Shown here: piece by piece, positions 17,931 to 27,800 of the stretch
How positions within the stretch are numbered: the stretch's first letter is position 1
How the letters are laid out: the number at the start of each line of letters is the position of its first letter
Origin: Bryobacteraceae bacterium CoA2 C42
Lineage (GTDB): Bacteria; Acidobacteriota; Terriglobia; Bryobacterales; Bryobacteraceae
Direction: 5' to 3'
Length of the DNA stretch: 64,000 nucleotides
NCBI GenBank assembly: GCA_019931245.1
Contig: JAINDL010000006.1
Coordinates: 21,299-85,298, forward strand
Program-made: the position numbers and the translations under genes
The notes under the pieces: model-generated
Database searches by the model: none
The model's input: only the letters and a program-made list of their open reading frames with translations
Told to the model about the DNA's origin: nothing

Positions 17931-20770
17931 CGGGAACTGGTGAGCGGCCGCAACAGGCGCAGGGCCGGACGAGTGAGAGACTCGCGGATCCAGGCGCCGT
18001 CAGGGACCATCTCGCCGTATTCTTTCATGGCGCGGAAAGGCAGCGGAATAGTAGATTTCGAGTATGCCGTGTTGGCGTCCTGGTCCTTGGCCCAGCCCTG
18101 CACCTGCAGCAGGAAGCTCCGGCGAAAGCCCGGCGCCGGCGGAGCGAGCGCCGGGAACCGTAGCCGCAATTCGTCGCCCGAACCCATGACCACCAGCCGG
18201 TCGTCGGGCCCCTGCAACAGCGGCGACACCGCGCCGTAGCGGGTGTAGAAGCCCGGGGTCGGGTTCCACATCGAAGTCGTCCGCGCCGGCTCATAGGCGA
18301 ACCGCTCCGGCTGCAGCCGCTGCGGATGCACGGTGACGGGCGAGAAGCCGCGGAACTGGAGTTCGGCCGTGGCCGTGAGCGTCTGCTGCCGCACGGTGGG
18401 CGCCTGCGTCTGCTCGCTCAGGAAGATCTCATCCCAGTAGAGCGCCAGGCCCGAGACAATGCGCACCTCCCGGCTCGCCGAAAGCCACTTGCCGCTGAGA
18501 TCCACGACGATCGTCTTCGGCTTACCGGCCGGCATCCCCATGTCTTCGATCACGGTCTGCCATTCCCCCTTTGCGTTCTTCACCTGCAACCGGGGCATCA
18601 GCACCCCCTCCGCCGACGCCTGCGCCGCGCGCAGAAACGTACTGCCGTCGGCCCAGTCCACCCAGCCGGACAGCACCAGAATCGCCCGCCCATCGGCGGC
18701 CGCCGAACCAAAATCGAGGTCCACGTGCGACCGCTCCGCCAAACCGTCCATGGTTCGCCGGAACCCATCTACGTACTGCGCATCGCGGGCCAGCAGCCGT
18801 GGCAGTACATCACGCCCCCGGTGGTCGCGCGCCGCGCGCGGACGCACCGCCCGCTCCACGCCAAACAGCCGGAACTCGGGAAACGGCGGCGCCTTGAACT
18901 TGTCGTTCGTGTACAGCTCCGTCCCCGCCGAATGGTCCACGGCAATCAGCTTGATCTCGTCCAGATAGGCCACCTCGGCCAACTCCTCGGTCAGCCGCAC
19001 CTCGTAGTGGCCATCGCGCGGGACGAGCGCCGAACCGGGAATCTGAATATACTCATCGTGGTCCACCGGGAAGTAGCTGCCGTCGCCGGACGCAGCCCCG
19101 AGCGGCGCCACCCCGAGCACGTCGGTGATGTACTCGAACTCGCGGCCGTTCCACGTCCACACCATCGGGCAGGAGCCGGACAGCCGCTGGGCCTCTTTAA
19201 ACTCGTGCGCCTTGTTGGCGGCGATGCGCGTCTCGTTCTGGATGAGGCCGTTGGCCCAGGTGATCCGAATCGCATCCGCCTCTTTGTACTGCCGGAGGTT
19301 GAACGAAATCGGGTTGCCGTCGTAGAGCCGCTTCTGATACAGCCCGCCAGCCTTCACCTCGATCTCCGACCCTGGCGCATGCGCCAGGTTCTTCACCCCG
19401 GTGAGCCGGATGCGGAGCCAGTTGGCCTTGGTCGGGGTGCGGTTCAGGGCGCGCACGGCGCCGTTGGCCGTCAGCAGCAGCAGGTCCATGCGCCCGTCGT
19501 TATCGAAGTCCGCGGCCGTCGCGCCGGTCACCCCGGCGGGCCAGTTGGCCGGGGTTGCCAGCGCCCCCCACCGGTAATTTCCTTCGTTGCGCAGAATGCC
19601 CCGCGCCGTCACGAGATCAAGCATCCCCCGGCCTTCGAGGTCCGCCGCCGTGAGTCCACCCGGACCCGCCACGGGCGTAAACTTTCCTTCCCGGTTCTTC
19701 AGGATACCGCCGGCGTGCAACAGGTCCATCTCCGCCCGGTTGGCCAGGTCGAACGCCTGCGGCAGGCCAATCGGCGGCAGCGGCTCCGCCTTGTACCGGC
19801 CGGCCAGCTGATCCCGGTAAAGCACGGCGCCCTTGTTGGGGTGGATGAGGATCAGGTCCATCCCCTTGGTCTCATACACGGCCCGGAACGTCATGCCCCC
19901 GGTCGCCGTCCCCTCGGCCAGCGGAAAGTCCGCCGTGCGGTCCACCTTCCCCGCCTCGCCCTGGTTGCGCAGCAGCTTCGTCTGCGGGCCCAGCACGAAC
20001 TCATCAAGATCGTAGTCGTGGTCGTAGTCAAGCAGGATGGTCCGCGCCTCCGCCGGCGCCGCGGCCTTCTCAAACACAAACTGCAGCGGAACCGCCGCCG
20101 GCCAAGCGGGCACCGGCTCGGCGTCGTCGAGCACCTCGGAGTAGAAGTTCCATTCCATATCCTCGGGAATGGCCGAACCTTCCTGCTCTTTTTTGATCCG
20201 CTGGAAAGCGGCCAACTCGGCCGCCGCCTCCTCCTTGCGCCCGGCCTGACGATGCAGGTTGAACAGTTGGAAGTGGGGGGCGAAGATGTTGGGGTCGAGC
20301 TGCGCCGCCTGACGAAACGAAGCCATGGCGGCTTCTGGTTCGCCCTTCTGCTTCTGCAGCACCCCGAGGTTGTAATGGCCCCCGGCGTTCAGCGGAACCA
20401 ACTTCACGAACTGTGCCATCTGCACAAACGCCTTGTCGGTCTCGCCGAGCCGCTTCCACTGGATCCCCAGGTTATACCAGGAGTGCGGCAACTGCGGAGC
20501 CTGCCGCTGCACCTTCTCAAGCTCCGCCATGGCCCGCTGCGTCTCGCCGTTGCGCAGGAGCGCCAGGGCGAAGTTCAACCGTTCGCGGGCCGAATTCGGC
20601 GCCAGTTGCAGGGCCTTTTGAAACTCGACAACGGCCTCTTTGCCCGTCGTCGGGTTTTCATAAAACGCCTTACCCAGGTTGCGGACCGTCGCCAGACGTT
20701 CCGCAACCGGGGCAGTGGGGGTTTGGGCCAGTAATGCGGCGATCAGGGAAAAGAGACTGAGGTAGCGCAT
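17927..20770 (-). CDS. secreted TPR + FG-GAP/ASPIC-like protein
   Basis: The 947-aa product has a signal peptide (RYLSLFSLIAALLAQTP). Five or so TPR units lie at residues about 40-230 (AVVEFQKALQLAPNSARERL, HSWYNLGIQWKRLGETDKAF, AGGHYNLGVLQKQKGEPEAA). A degenerate FG-GAP/VCBS propeller follows (DLEGRGMLDLVTARG, ADFDNDGRMDLLLL) with an ASPIC/UnbV-like section (NWLRIRLTGVKN, AIRITWANGLIQNE). A large C-terminal domain (about 540-930) is not recognised. It overlaps the cytochrome start by 4 bp and begins 15 bp after the CHRD gene stop, so these genes form one tight set. It is probably a scaffold in the same envelope complex. Confidence 0.78.
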   Translation of the reverse strand: MRYLSLFSLIAALLAQTPTAPVAERLATVRNLGKAFYENPTTGKEAVVEFQKALQLAPNSARERLNFALALLRNGETQRAMAELEKVQRQAPQLPHSWYNLGIQWKRLGETDKAFVQMAQFVKLVPLNAGGHYNLGVLQKQKGEPEAAMASFRQAAQLDPNIFAPHFQLFNLHRQAGRKEEAAAELAAFQRIKKEQEGSAIPEDMEWNFYSEVLDDAEPVPAWPAAVPLQFVFEKAAAPAEARTILLDYDHDYDLDEFVLGPQTKLLRNQGEAGKVDRTADFPLAEGTATGGMTFRAVYETKGMDLILIHPNKGAVLYRDQLAGRYKAEPLPPIGLPQAFDLANRAEMDLLHAGGILKNREGKFTPVAGPGGLTAADLEGRGMLDLVTARGILRNEGNYRWGALATPANWPAGVTGATAADFDNDGRMDLLLLTANGAVRALNRTPTKANWLRIRLTGVKNLAHAPGSEIEVKAGGLYQKRLYDGNPISFNLRQYKEADAIRITWANGLIQNETRIAANKAHEFKEAQRLSGSCPMVWTWNGREFEYITDVLGVAPLGAASGDGSYFPVDHDEYIQIPGSALVPRDGHYEVRLTEELAEVAYLDEIKLIAVDHSAGTELYTNDKFKAPPFPEFRLFGVERAVRPRAARDHRGRDVLPRLLARDAQYVDGFRRTMDGLAERSHVDLDFGSAAADGRAILVLSGWVDWADGSTFLRAAQASAEGVLMPRLQVKNAKGEWQTVIEDMGMPAGKPKTIVVDLSGKWLSASREVRIVSGLALYWDEIFLSEQTQAPTVRQQTLTATAELQFRGFSPVTVHPQRLQPERFAYEPARTTSMWNPTPGFYTRYGAVSPLLQGPDDRLVVMGSGDELRLRFPALAPPAPGFRRSFLLQVQGWAKDQDANTAYSKSTIPLPFRAMKEYGEMVPDGAWIRESLTRPALRLLRPLTSSR

Positions 20771-20785
20771 TACTGACTATGGTAC

Positions 20786-22870
20786 CTAGCGAACCGCGAG
20801 CGAGGTCACGTTGGCCGTAACCGTGCCCACCCGCAGCATCACGTTAGCTGGTCCGGGCGCGACGCCGGTTGGAATGTTGGCAAGCACGATGTAGATGCCC
20901 GGGTAGCCGGGAATCGTCGTCGCGCCCATCACCATCGCGTCGCGTCCGCCGATGGAGAGCGTGACCGGGGCCGCTACGAGATTGGCCGCGTCAGGAATCT
21001 GCCCGGTGGCCAGCATCGGCATGGTCTGTCCAAGGCCGGTGGTCACAAAGGCGATCGTCTCGCCGGCGCGCGCGGCGCTTTCGGGACGAACGATGGAGAA
21101 GTCGGCCACGCGCACGGCGAACGCACCCACCGCGTCAAAGAACATTGCGGGAGCCACCGGCGCGACAGTTACCTGGAAGCGGTTTGAGGCGCCGTTGGCC
21201 GAGGTCACGATCACATCGTGCGTACCGGCGGGCGCTTCAAAGGGAACCTGCCCGACGATGTAGCCCGAGGGGTTGTTGCGCGCCTCGAAGCCCAGCGTGA
21301 TGATCGGCACGGGAATGCCTCCCATGGTCACCGACGTGCCGTTGGCGGCGCGGGGCAACTGCAGCCCGACCAGGCCGCCGAGCGCGGTGGGGACTTTAGC
21401 CAGATCCTCGCCAAAGATGGTGAACTGGCCGCCGGGGGCCAGCGTCCGCAGACGCGAATCGCTGACGGCGCTGATGACGTCCACAATCCGCGGCATCCGC
21501 GTGATCGCCGGAGCCAGTTGCGCGCGCACCGCGCCGCCCGCATGGACCGTCGTGTGGAGATTCAGATAGTGATTTTCAGGGTTCCGCAGCAGCGAGTTCA
21601 GCGATGTCAGGGGCTGGCCGCCCACCAGATTCACTGGCCGCCAGATGTTCCCAAAGCCGCCGGGAGAAACCACGGCGCGCTCCCCGGCGGCGATGTTGCT
21701 GTTGATGCTCACCGGGCCGTTCACCCCGGCCGCCGCGTCATGAACATGCAGCCCCGTGAACGTCGTCGCCCCCGGAAACCGGTAGTTCACATCAAAAATG
21801 AACCGCGCCGCCGTGACGTTGCCGGTTCGGTCCCGCAACGCGTAAATCAAAGCATTCCCCATCGCCGACGCATCGAGCCCCGTCACCGCCGGAACCTCAT
21901 TGGCCGGCGACATCATCGTCCGGAAGCTGATCTCCTCCGTGTCGAACATCTGCGACCGGATCAGCCCACCCGGATTCGTGCTGGTATGCAGGTTGATGTA
22001 GTAATCGGCCGGCGAATCGAATAGGCCTTCGAGTGCCGTCACCTGGGCAGCGTTGGCGGCATTAACCTCCACCGGATAGACGAGATTGCCGATGCCATTC
22101 GACGGCGCCGTCACCGAGGCCGTGCCCGTGATCCCGGTATTGAAAATTACCGGTCCGTTGATGCCCGCCGCGCCGGTGTGGATGTGCAGGCCAGTGATGG
22201 TGCTATCGCCGGGGATCGTGTAATTGACGTCAAAGGTCACTACACCCGCCGCGAGCCGCCCGTTGCTGTAGGCCCTTACGGCTTCAATGGCGCCCACGCC
22301 CGAGGCCGACACGTTCGTAATGGCCGGGACCTCGTTCGCCGGCGACATCAGGCTGAGCAGCGTCGTGGTTTCCGCGCGCATCACTTGGCCGCGAATCACC
22401 CCACCCGGGAATACCGTCGTGTGCAGGTTCACGTAGTAGCCGGCCGGATTTTCAAACAACCCGCGCAGCGTGGCCACCCCCGCCGCGTTGTCCGGCAGCA
22501 CCTGGGCCTGGCGGGAGAGCACGCCGCGGAAAGGAGGCGCAATGGTCACCGCGTTGGCGCCCGCGGCAATCCCCGTATTCACCGTAACCGGCCCGTTCAC
22601 CCCCGCGGCGCCCGCGTGAATATGGAGCCCGGTAAAGGTAACCTCTTCGAGAAACGTGTACAGGATGACAAAGTCAACCGACCCGGACACAATCTGGTTT
22701 TGGGCATCGCGCACCACGTGAGCGTAGAGCAGCGCGGTACCGCCGGCCGCGGCCGCAACGGGTGGCACTTCGTTCTGCGGAGAAAGCGCCGCCAGAAAGG
22801 CAACGGTCTCCGACCGCTGGGCAAACGCCGAAGCCGCCAGCGCGGCAAGGAGAAGAATCAGTTTTTTCAT
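20786..22870 (-). CDS. triple CHRD-domain secreted protein with Solibacter-type C-terminal domain
   Basis: Start ATG 22870 is preferred over an upstream ATG because it has the Shine-Dalgarno AGGGTGA and begins a signal peptide (MKKLILLLAALAASAFAQ). Three CHRD (chordin-like) domains span about residues 25-150, 165-290 and 300-420; each has the ITGLHIHTGAAGINGPVI-type motif and a DYYINLHTSTNPGGLIRSQM-type end. Residues about 460-694 match the Solibacter C-terminal domain (TIGR03437-type: LAPGGQFTIFGEDLA, YIVGQVPFEAPAGTHDVIV, ETIAFVTTGLGQT). It is exported, with unknown ligand. It lies immediately upstream of the TPR/cytochrome genes. Confidence 0.87.
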   Translation of the reverse strand: MKKLILLLAALAASAFAQRSETVAFLAALSPQNEVPPVAAAAGGTALLYAHVVRDAQNQIVSGSVDFVILYTFLEEVTFTGLHIHAGAAGVNGPVTVNTGIAAGANAVTIAPPFRGVLSRQAQVLPDNAAGVATLRGLFENPAGYYVNLHTTVFPGGVIRGQVMRAETTTLLSLMSPANEVPAITNVSASGVGAIEAVRAYSNGRLAAGVVTFDVNYTIPGDSTITGLHIHTGAAGINGPVIFNTGITGTASVTAPSNGIGNLVYPVEVNAANAAQVTALEGLFDSPADYYINLHTSTNPGGLIRSQMFDTEEISFRTMMSPANEVPAVTGLDASAMGNALIYALRDRTGNVTAARFIFDVNYRFPGATTFTGLHVHDAAAGVNGPVSINSNIAAGERAVVSPGGFGNIWRPVNLVGGQPLTSLNSLLRNPENHYLNLHTTVHAGGAVRAQLAPAITRMPRIVDVISAVSDSRLRTLAPGGQFTIFGEDLAKVPTALGGLVGLQLPRAANGTSVTMGGIPVPIITLGFEARNNPSGYIVGQVPFEAPAGTHDVIVTSANGASNRFQVTVAPVAPAMFFDAVGAFAVRVADFSIVRPESAARAGETIAFVTTGLGQTMPMLATGQIPDAANLVAAPVTLSIGGRDAMVMGATTIPGYPGIYIVLANIPTGVAPGPANVMLRVGTVTANVTSLAVR

Positions 22871-22936
22871 GGAATCACCCTGGATATCCAGACAATATCC
22901 CATTTGCGGCGCGGTTACACCCGGTCGCCGTAAGAA

Positions 22937-24424
22937 TTAACAACCTTGCGACCGCGTCCGAGCCACCGCCGCCTGCCAACCCGCCCACAGCGCCTCCCGC
23001 TCCGCCGCGGCCATCGAGGGCGTAAACACCCGTTCCGCCTGCCAGAACGACTCGACCTCCTCCACCGAACTCCAGTAACCCACCGCCAACCCGGCCAGGT
23101 AAGCCGCCCCCAGCGCCGTCGTCTCGCTATCCCGCGGACGAACCACCGGACAGCCCAGCATATCGGCCTGAAACTGCATCAGAAAGTTATTCTGCGCCGC
23201 CCCGCCGTCGACGCGCAGCTCCTCGAGCGGTGCGCCCGAATCGGCCTCCATCGCCTGCACCAGTTCACGCGTCTGGTACGCCATGCTTTCGAGCGTGGCC
23301 CGCACCAACTCCGCCCGCCCCGTCGATAGCGTCATCCCCGTCAGGCTCGCCCGCGCCTCCGCGTCCCAGTGCGGCGCCCCCAGGCCCACAAACGCCGGCA
23401 CCAGATATACCCCGCCCGTATGCGCCACCGACTGCGCAATCTGCTCCGTCTCCGGCGCCGACTCAATCAGCCCCACCTTATCCCGCAGCCACTGCACCGC
23501 CGCGCCCGCAATGAAGATCGAACCCTCCACCGCGAACTGCGCCCCGCCTCCCAGGTTGGCCGCCCGCGTCCCCAGCAGACGATGGCGCGAAACCGGCCTC
23601 TCCCCACCCGTGTGCAGCAGCGCAAAACACCCCGTGCCGTAAGTATTCTTGGACAGACCCGGACGAAAACAAGCCTGGCCCGCCAGCGCCGCCTGCTGGT
23701 CGCCCGCAATCCCCGCAATCGGAATCTCGACGCCGAGCACCGTCGCCGCCATCTGCCCGCAAATACCGCTCGAAGGCACAATCCGCGGCAGCATCGCCCG
23801 CGGAATGCCGAACAGCGCCAACAGCTCGTCGTCCCAGTCGCCCGTGGCCAGGTCCATCAGCATCGTGCGCGAAGCGTTCGTCGGATCGGTCACGTGCGTC
23901 GACCCGGCCGTGAGGTTCCAGATCAACCACGTGTCGATGTTGCCAAACAGCAGGTCGCCGGCCGCGGCCCGCTCCCGCGCGCCGGGGGTATGGTCGAGAA
24001 TCCATTCCACCTTCGAGCCGGAGAAGTAAGCGTCGATTACCAAGCCTGTCTTCGCCGTCACCCGGGCAGCCTCGGCCGACGCCGCCAGCGTGCGGCACCG
24101 CTCCGCCGTGCGGCGGCACTGCCAGACAATGGCTGGCGCAATCGGCGCGCCCGTGCGGCGGTCCCAAACCACGGTCGTCTCCCGCTGGTTGGTGATGCCT
24201 ACGGCGGCAATCTCCTGCGGTTGCGCGTCGATCTCAGCGAGGGTCCGCCGCATCGCGTCGAGTTGGGCCGTCCAGATCTGCGCCGCGTCCTGCTCCACCC
24301 AACCGGGCTGGGGATAGCGGCACGGAATGGGCACCGAGGCCATGGCCAGCCGATGGCCTTCCCGGTTATAGAGCGCCGCGCGGGCGGACGTTGTTCCTTC
24401 GTCGAGGGAGAGAATATAACGCAC
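22937..24424 (-). CDS. glpK: glycerol kinase
   Basis: A 495-aa FGGY-family kinase that phosphorylates glycerol to sn-glycerol 3-phosphate in the cytoplasm. The N-terminal phosphate loop LSLDEGTTSARAALYN is classic GlpK, followed by PGWVEQDAAQIW, GITNQRETTVVWDRRTG, the NIDTWLIWNLTAG and HVTDPTNASRTMLMDL motifs, and the FGGY signature DGGAAQNNFLMQFQADML near residue 403. Length matches the family. No glpF or glpD is adjacent. The start is GTG (24424-24422), six nucleotides after a TATAAT read on the minus strand, so the mRNA is probably leaderless. Confidence 0.95.
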   Translation of the reverse strand: MRYILSLDEGTTSARAALYNREGHRLAMASVPIPCRYPQPGWVEQDAAQIWTAQLDAMRRTLAEIDAQPQEIAAVGITNQRETTVVWDRRTGAPIAPAIVWQCRRTAERCRTLAASAEAARVTAKTGLVIDAYFSGSKVEWILDHTPGARERAAAGDLLFGNIDTWLIWNLTAGSTHVTDPTNASRTMLMDLATGDWDDELLALFGIPRAMLPRIVPSSGICGQMAATVLGVEIPIAGIAGDQQAALAGQACFRPGLSKNTYGTGCFALLHTGGERPVSRHRLLGTRAANLGGGAQFAVEGSIFIAGAAVQWLRDKVGLIESAPETEQIAQSVAHTGGVYLVPAFVGLGAPHWDAEARASLTGMTLSTGRAELVRATLESMAYQTRELVQAMEADSGAPLEELRVDGGAAQNNFLMQFQADMLGCPVVRPRDSETTALGAAYLAGLAVGYWSSVEEVESFWQAERVFTPSMAAAEREALWAGWQAAVARTRSQGC

Positions 24425-24446
24425 TCGCCGATTATAATGGAGTCAT
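24425..24446. promoter_or_regulatory. shared symmetric -10 element between glpK and the orphan gene
   Basis: The octamer ATTATAAT at 24431-24438 contains TATAAT on both strands. On the plus strand it ends 8 nt before ATG 24447; on the minus strand it ends 6 nt before the glpK GTG at 24424. One symmetric element can therefore supply the -10 of both divergent genes. Confidence 0.6.
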
Positions 24447-24881
24447 ATGTTCTTCAAGCGCGCAGCCAAAGAGATCCCGACGTTCGCCAAGAAGTTGAGC
24501 GCCGCCCAGGCGCAAGGATTCGCGAGCGAAAGCGTCACGGGCGGATACCTGATCTCCCGCAAAGGCTGCGCGGCCCTCGTGAAGGAGACCGCTGAGGGCC
24601 AGGCCGAAATCGTCGAACACGGCATTCTCAGCGGCAAGCAGGTGGCCCGCCTGATGCACGGCGGCTACCAGATGTTTTTCCTCACCCCGGACGGACACAA
24701 GCATCCGGCCCTCGCCGAGCATCTCAAAGCAGTCCACGCCTTCCGCGAAGACCTCATCGAGGCGCTCGGCGAGACCAGCCTCTACAACCAGTCGCTCGGC
24801 AGCACCTGCGCGGGGCACATCTACGACCGCGTGAAGGACCGCGACCACGGCGTGGCGAAGCGGCCCTGGGAAGGGGCCTGA
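24447..24881 (+). CDS. conserved-looking cytoplasmic protein of unknown function
   Basis: A 144-aa protein without signal peptide or membrane segment. It starts MFFKRAAKEIPTFAKKLSAA and is rich in charged helices, with GGYLISRKGCAALVKETAEG in the middle and a histidine-rich tract (PDGHKHPALAEHLKAVHAF). I do not recognise a family. Codon use matches neighbours, so it is probably a real gene. It is divergent from glpK over a shared -10 element, with GGAG 5-8 nt upstream of the ATG as a weak Shine-Dalgarno. It ends 8 bp before the stop of the convergent TonB-receptor gene. Confidence 0.6.
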   Translation: MFFKRAAKEIPTFAKKLSAAQAQGFASESVTGGYLISRKGCAALVKETAEGQAEIVEHGILSGKQVARLMHGGYQMFFLTPDGHKHPALAEHLKAVHAFREDLIEALGETSLYNQSLGSTCAGHIYDRVKDRDHGVAKRPWEGA

Positions 24882-24889
24882 GGCCCCGG

Positions 24890-27800
24890 CTACCAAAGCA
24901 GCTTCAGGCCGAACTGCATCTGGCGCGGATCGTTCGATTGCGTGGTGACGCGGCCGAAGTTGGCGCCCGCCGTCACCGACGTGTTCGGGCTGCCGAAGCG
25001 CACCCGGTTCACCGCGTTGAACGCTTCGGCCCGGAACTGCAGCTTCAACTTTTCGAGCACCTGGAACTGCTTGAAGATCGAAAAGTCCAGGTTGTTGATG
25101 TGGTGGTTGCGCAGGTCGCTCGTGAGCGGGCTCATGTTGCCGAGCGTGAACGGCGCCGGCTGGCTGAAGACGGTCGTGTCGAACCAACGTTCCAGCCGGT
25201 CATGCGCCCGCCCGCTCTGCGCCCCGCTCCGTCCGTTGTTGTTGGCGCGGAAGGCCTGCGTAAAGATGCCGGCCGTGTTGTTGGCGCCGATGCCAAGGTT
25301 CGCCCCCGACTGCACCGTCAGAATCCCGTTCACCTGCCAGCCGCCGGCCAGCGCATCCGCCAGACGAGACATGCTGCCGCCCACCTTCCGCCCGCGCCCG
25401 AAAGGCAGTTCATACACCCCGGAGAAGACAAGACGCTGCGGCACGTTCACGCTCGATACCGCGCGGCTCGAACGGACATCAAACGAATCCTGATGACTGG
25501 TGCCATCATCCATCGCCTTGGCCCACACATAGTTGCCTTCAAACACCATCCCCTGCGCAAAGCGCTTGCTGAAGGTCACCTGGAGCGCGTTGTAATCGGA
25601 CGTCGCGCCCTGCGAAAAAATCGGGTAGATACTGTTGAACTGCGGATAAGGCCGGAGCATCTGCGCCCGCGCCACCTGCCGATTGGCAAGAATCCCCGCG
25701 CCCCCGCGCCCGAAGAACGGATTGTCCACCAGTTGGTTCAACTGCGCGCCCAGGCTCAGAAAGCGCGGGTCCACCTGGTTCAGCGAGAAGCCGCCCTCCC
25801 CGCCCCGCGAAAGCTGCCGCCCGCGGTTGCCGACGAAAGCCGCTTCGAGCAGCACGGCCCCGGGCAGCTCCCGCTGCACGGTGAGGTTGTACTGGATGGT
25901 GTACGGCGTGTTGGTATTGCTGAGCGGCGCGTCGAGATTGCTGCCGATGGCCGTCATGGCGCCTTGCGAAGCGCCGGGGACGGGCTGGAAACCGCCCGGG
26001 AAGGGATTGCTCAGGCGGTTGAGCGGGGTGATGCCGTCGAGCGTGGCCACCCACGGCGTCTCCACGCGGAAGCCGTACGGACCCACCGTGCCCTGCGCCG
26101 CGAGCGTACTCGGGCCAAACAGTTGCGCGAAGGCGGCGCGAATGGCCGTCTTGTTATCAAGCTGGTAGGCGAGGCCGAGCCGCGGCGCCCAGTTGTTCCA
26201 GTCGCCCGTGTACTGGCTGCGGTTGCTCCCATCGACACCCACAAAACGGAGACCGCCTTTGAGCCCGGGCACCGCCGTTGCCAGCGGCGAGGCCAGCGAC
26301 GGGTCAAACCAGCTCATGCGGTTGAAGCGCTCCGTCCGCGGCGTGTCGAAGTCATATCGCAACCCCAGATTCAGCGTCAGCTTGCGGGTGATGCGGAAGT
26401 CGTCCTGGATGTAGAAGGCCTGATAGAAGCTCTGCGAAGCCACGTTCTTCCAGTTCTGAAACAGGTTGCCGCTCGATCCCGCGCCCAGCAGGAACGAGGC
26501 AAAGCCATAGCCCGCCGTGGCGCTCGCCGCGTTCGGATTGGGCCCCTGCGTCATACCGGCGGTGAAGCCGAAGGTGGCCGCGGCGCGGGCCTCCCAGACG
26601 TTGATGCGGAGCATGCGCCCTTCGTAGCCCATCTTGAGGGAGTGCTTGCCGGTCAGCTTGCTGAGGCTGCCAGCCAAGCCATAGTTGTTGAAGCCGCTCT
26701 GGCGATGGTCGTTGCCGCCGAGCGAGGTCTGCCCGGCCACATCGAAGCGGGGGAACATGTAGCGGTCGACCGCGGCATCGATATCGCGCGGCAGCCCCAG
26801 GCTCGACGGCACGAAGTTCAGCCCCTGGTTATCGAACAGGAAGCGGTTGCGCGCAAACGAAGCCCGCAGGTTCAGCAGCATCGTCGGCGAGAGCGTGTTG
26901 GTGTAGTCGGCAATAAAGTTCCGGCCGAAGTCGTTGTTGTTCACCCGGCCCTCCGCAATGCCGAGATCCCCGGGAAACAGCTGCGGCGGACCGTTGAAGG
27001 AGCGCCGGTAGGAGAAGCGGCCGAACAGGCGCTGGGTGTCGGAGAGGTTGTGGTCGAGGCGGACGTCGAAGTTGTTGGTGTCGATGCTGGCGGCGCCGTT
27101 GTTGTAGAAGTTGTTGCGGAAGGTGCCGGGATCGCCCGGCTGATTGGCCTGGGGAAAATAAGCCATCGTGCGGACAGCGACGGGGTCAAAGCGCGAAGCC
27201 GGAATGATGTTGCCGGGGAACACGGTCCGGATGGAGCCGCCGCCGGCCGGGTTCGGGCGCGTCGTATCGGGGTCGAAAACGTTGATGATGGAAGTGGCGC
27301 TGGCCCGGGTGTTTGAAAAATTGCCGGCGCGTTCGAGCGCCGTGGGCACCGTCGTCAGCCGTTCGGAGAAACTGCGCTCCCGCAGACCCTCGAAGGCGGT
27401 CATGAAGAACGTCCGGTTGCGCCGGATGGGGCCGCTGGCCATGCCGCCGAACTGGTTGCGCTTGAAACTGGCAAGCGGATTGCCGCGCGAATTGGCAAAG
27501 AAGTTGTTCGCGTCCAGCACGGAGTTGCGCAGGAACTCGTACGCCGACCCGTGAAACTGATTCGTGCCCGACTTATAAACCAGATTCAACACCGCCGTCA
27601 CGCTCCGCCCGAACTCGGCGCTAAAGTTCTGCGCCTGCATCTTGAACTCAGCCACCGCATCGACGGACGGAAACACGGAGATACCCGTGAAGCCGTTCAC
27701 CGTGGGGAAGGCCGCGCTCGATCCATCGACGAGCACATCGAACGTCCCGCCGCGGGCCCCGTTCACCGAAAAGCTCACCTGGTTATGCGCATTCCCAATG

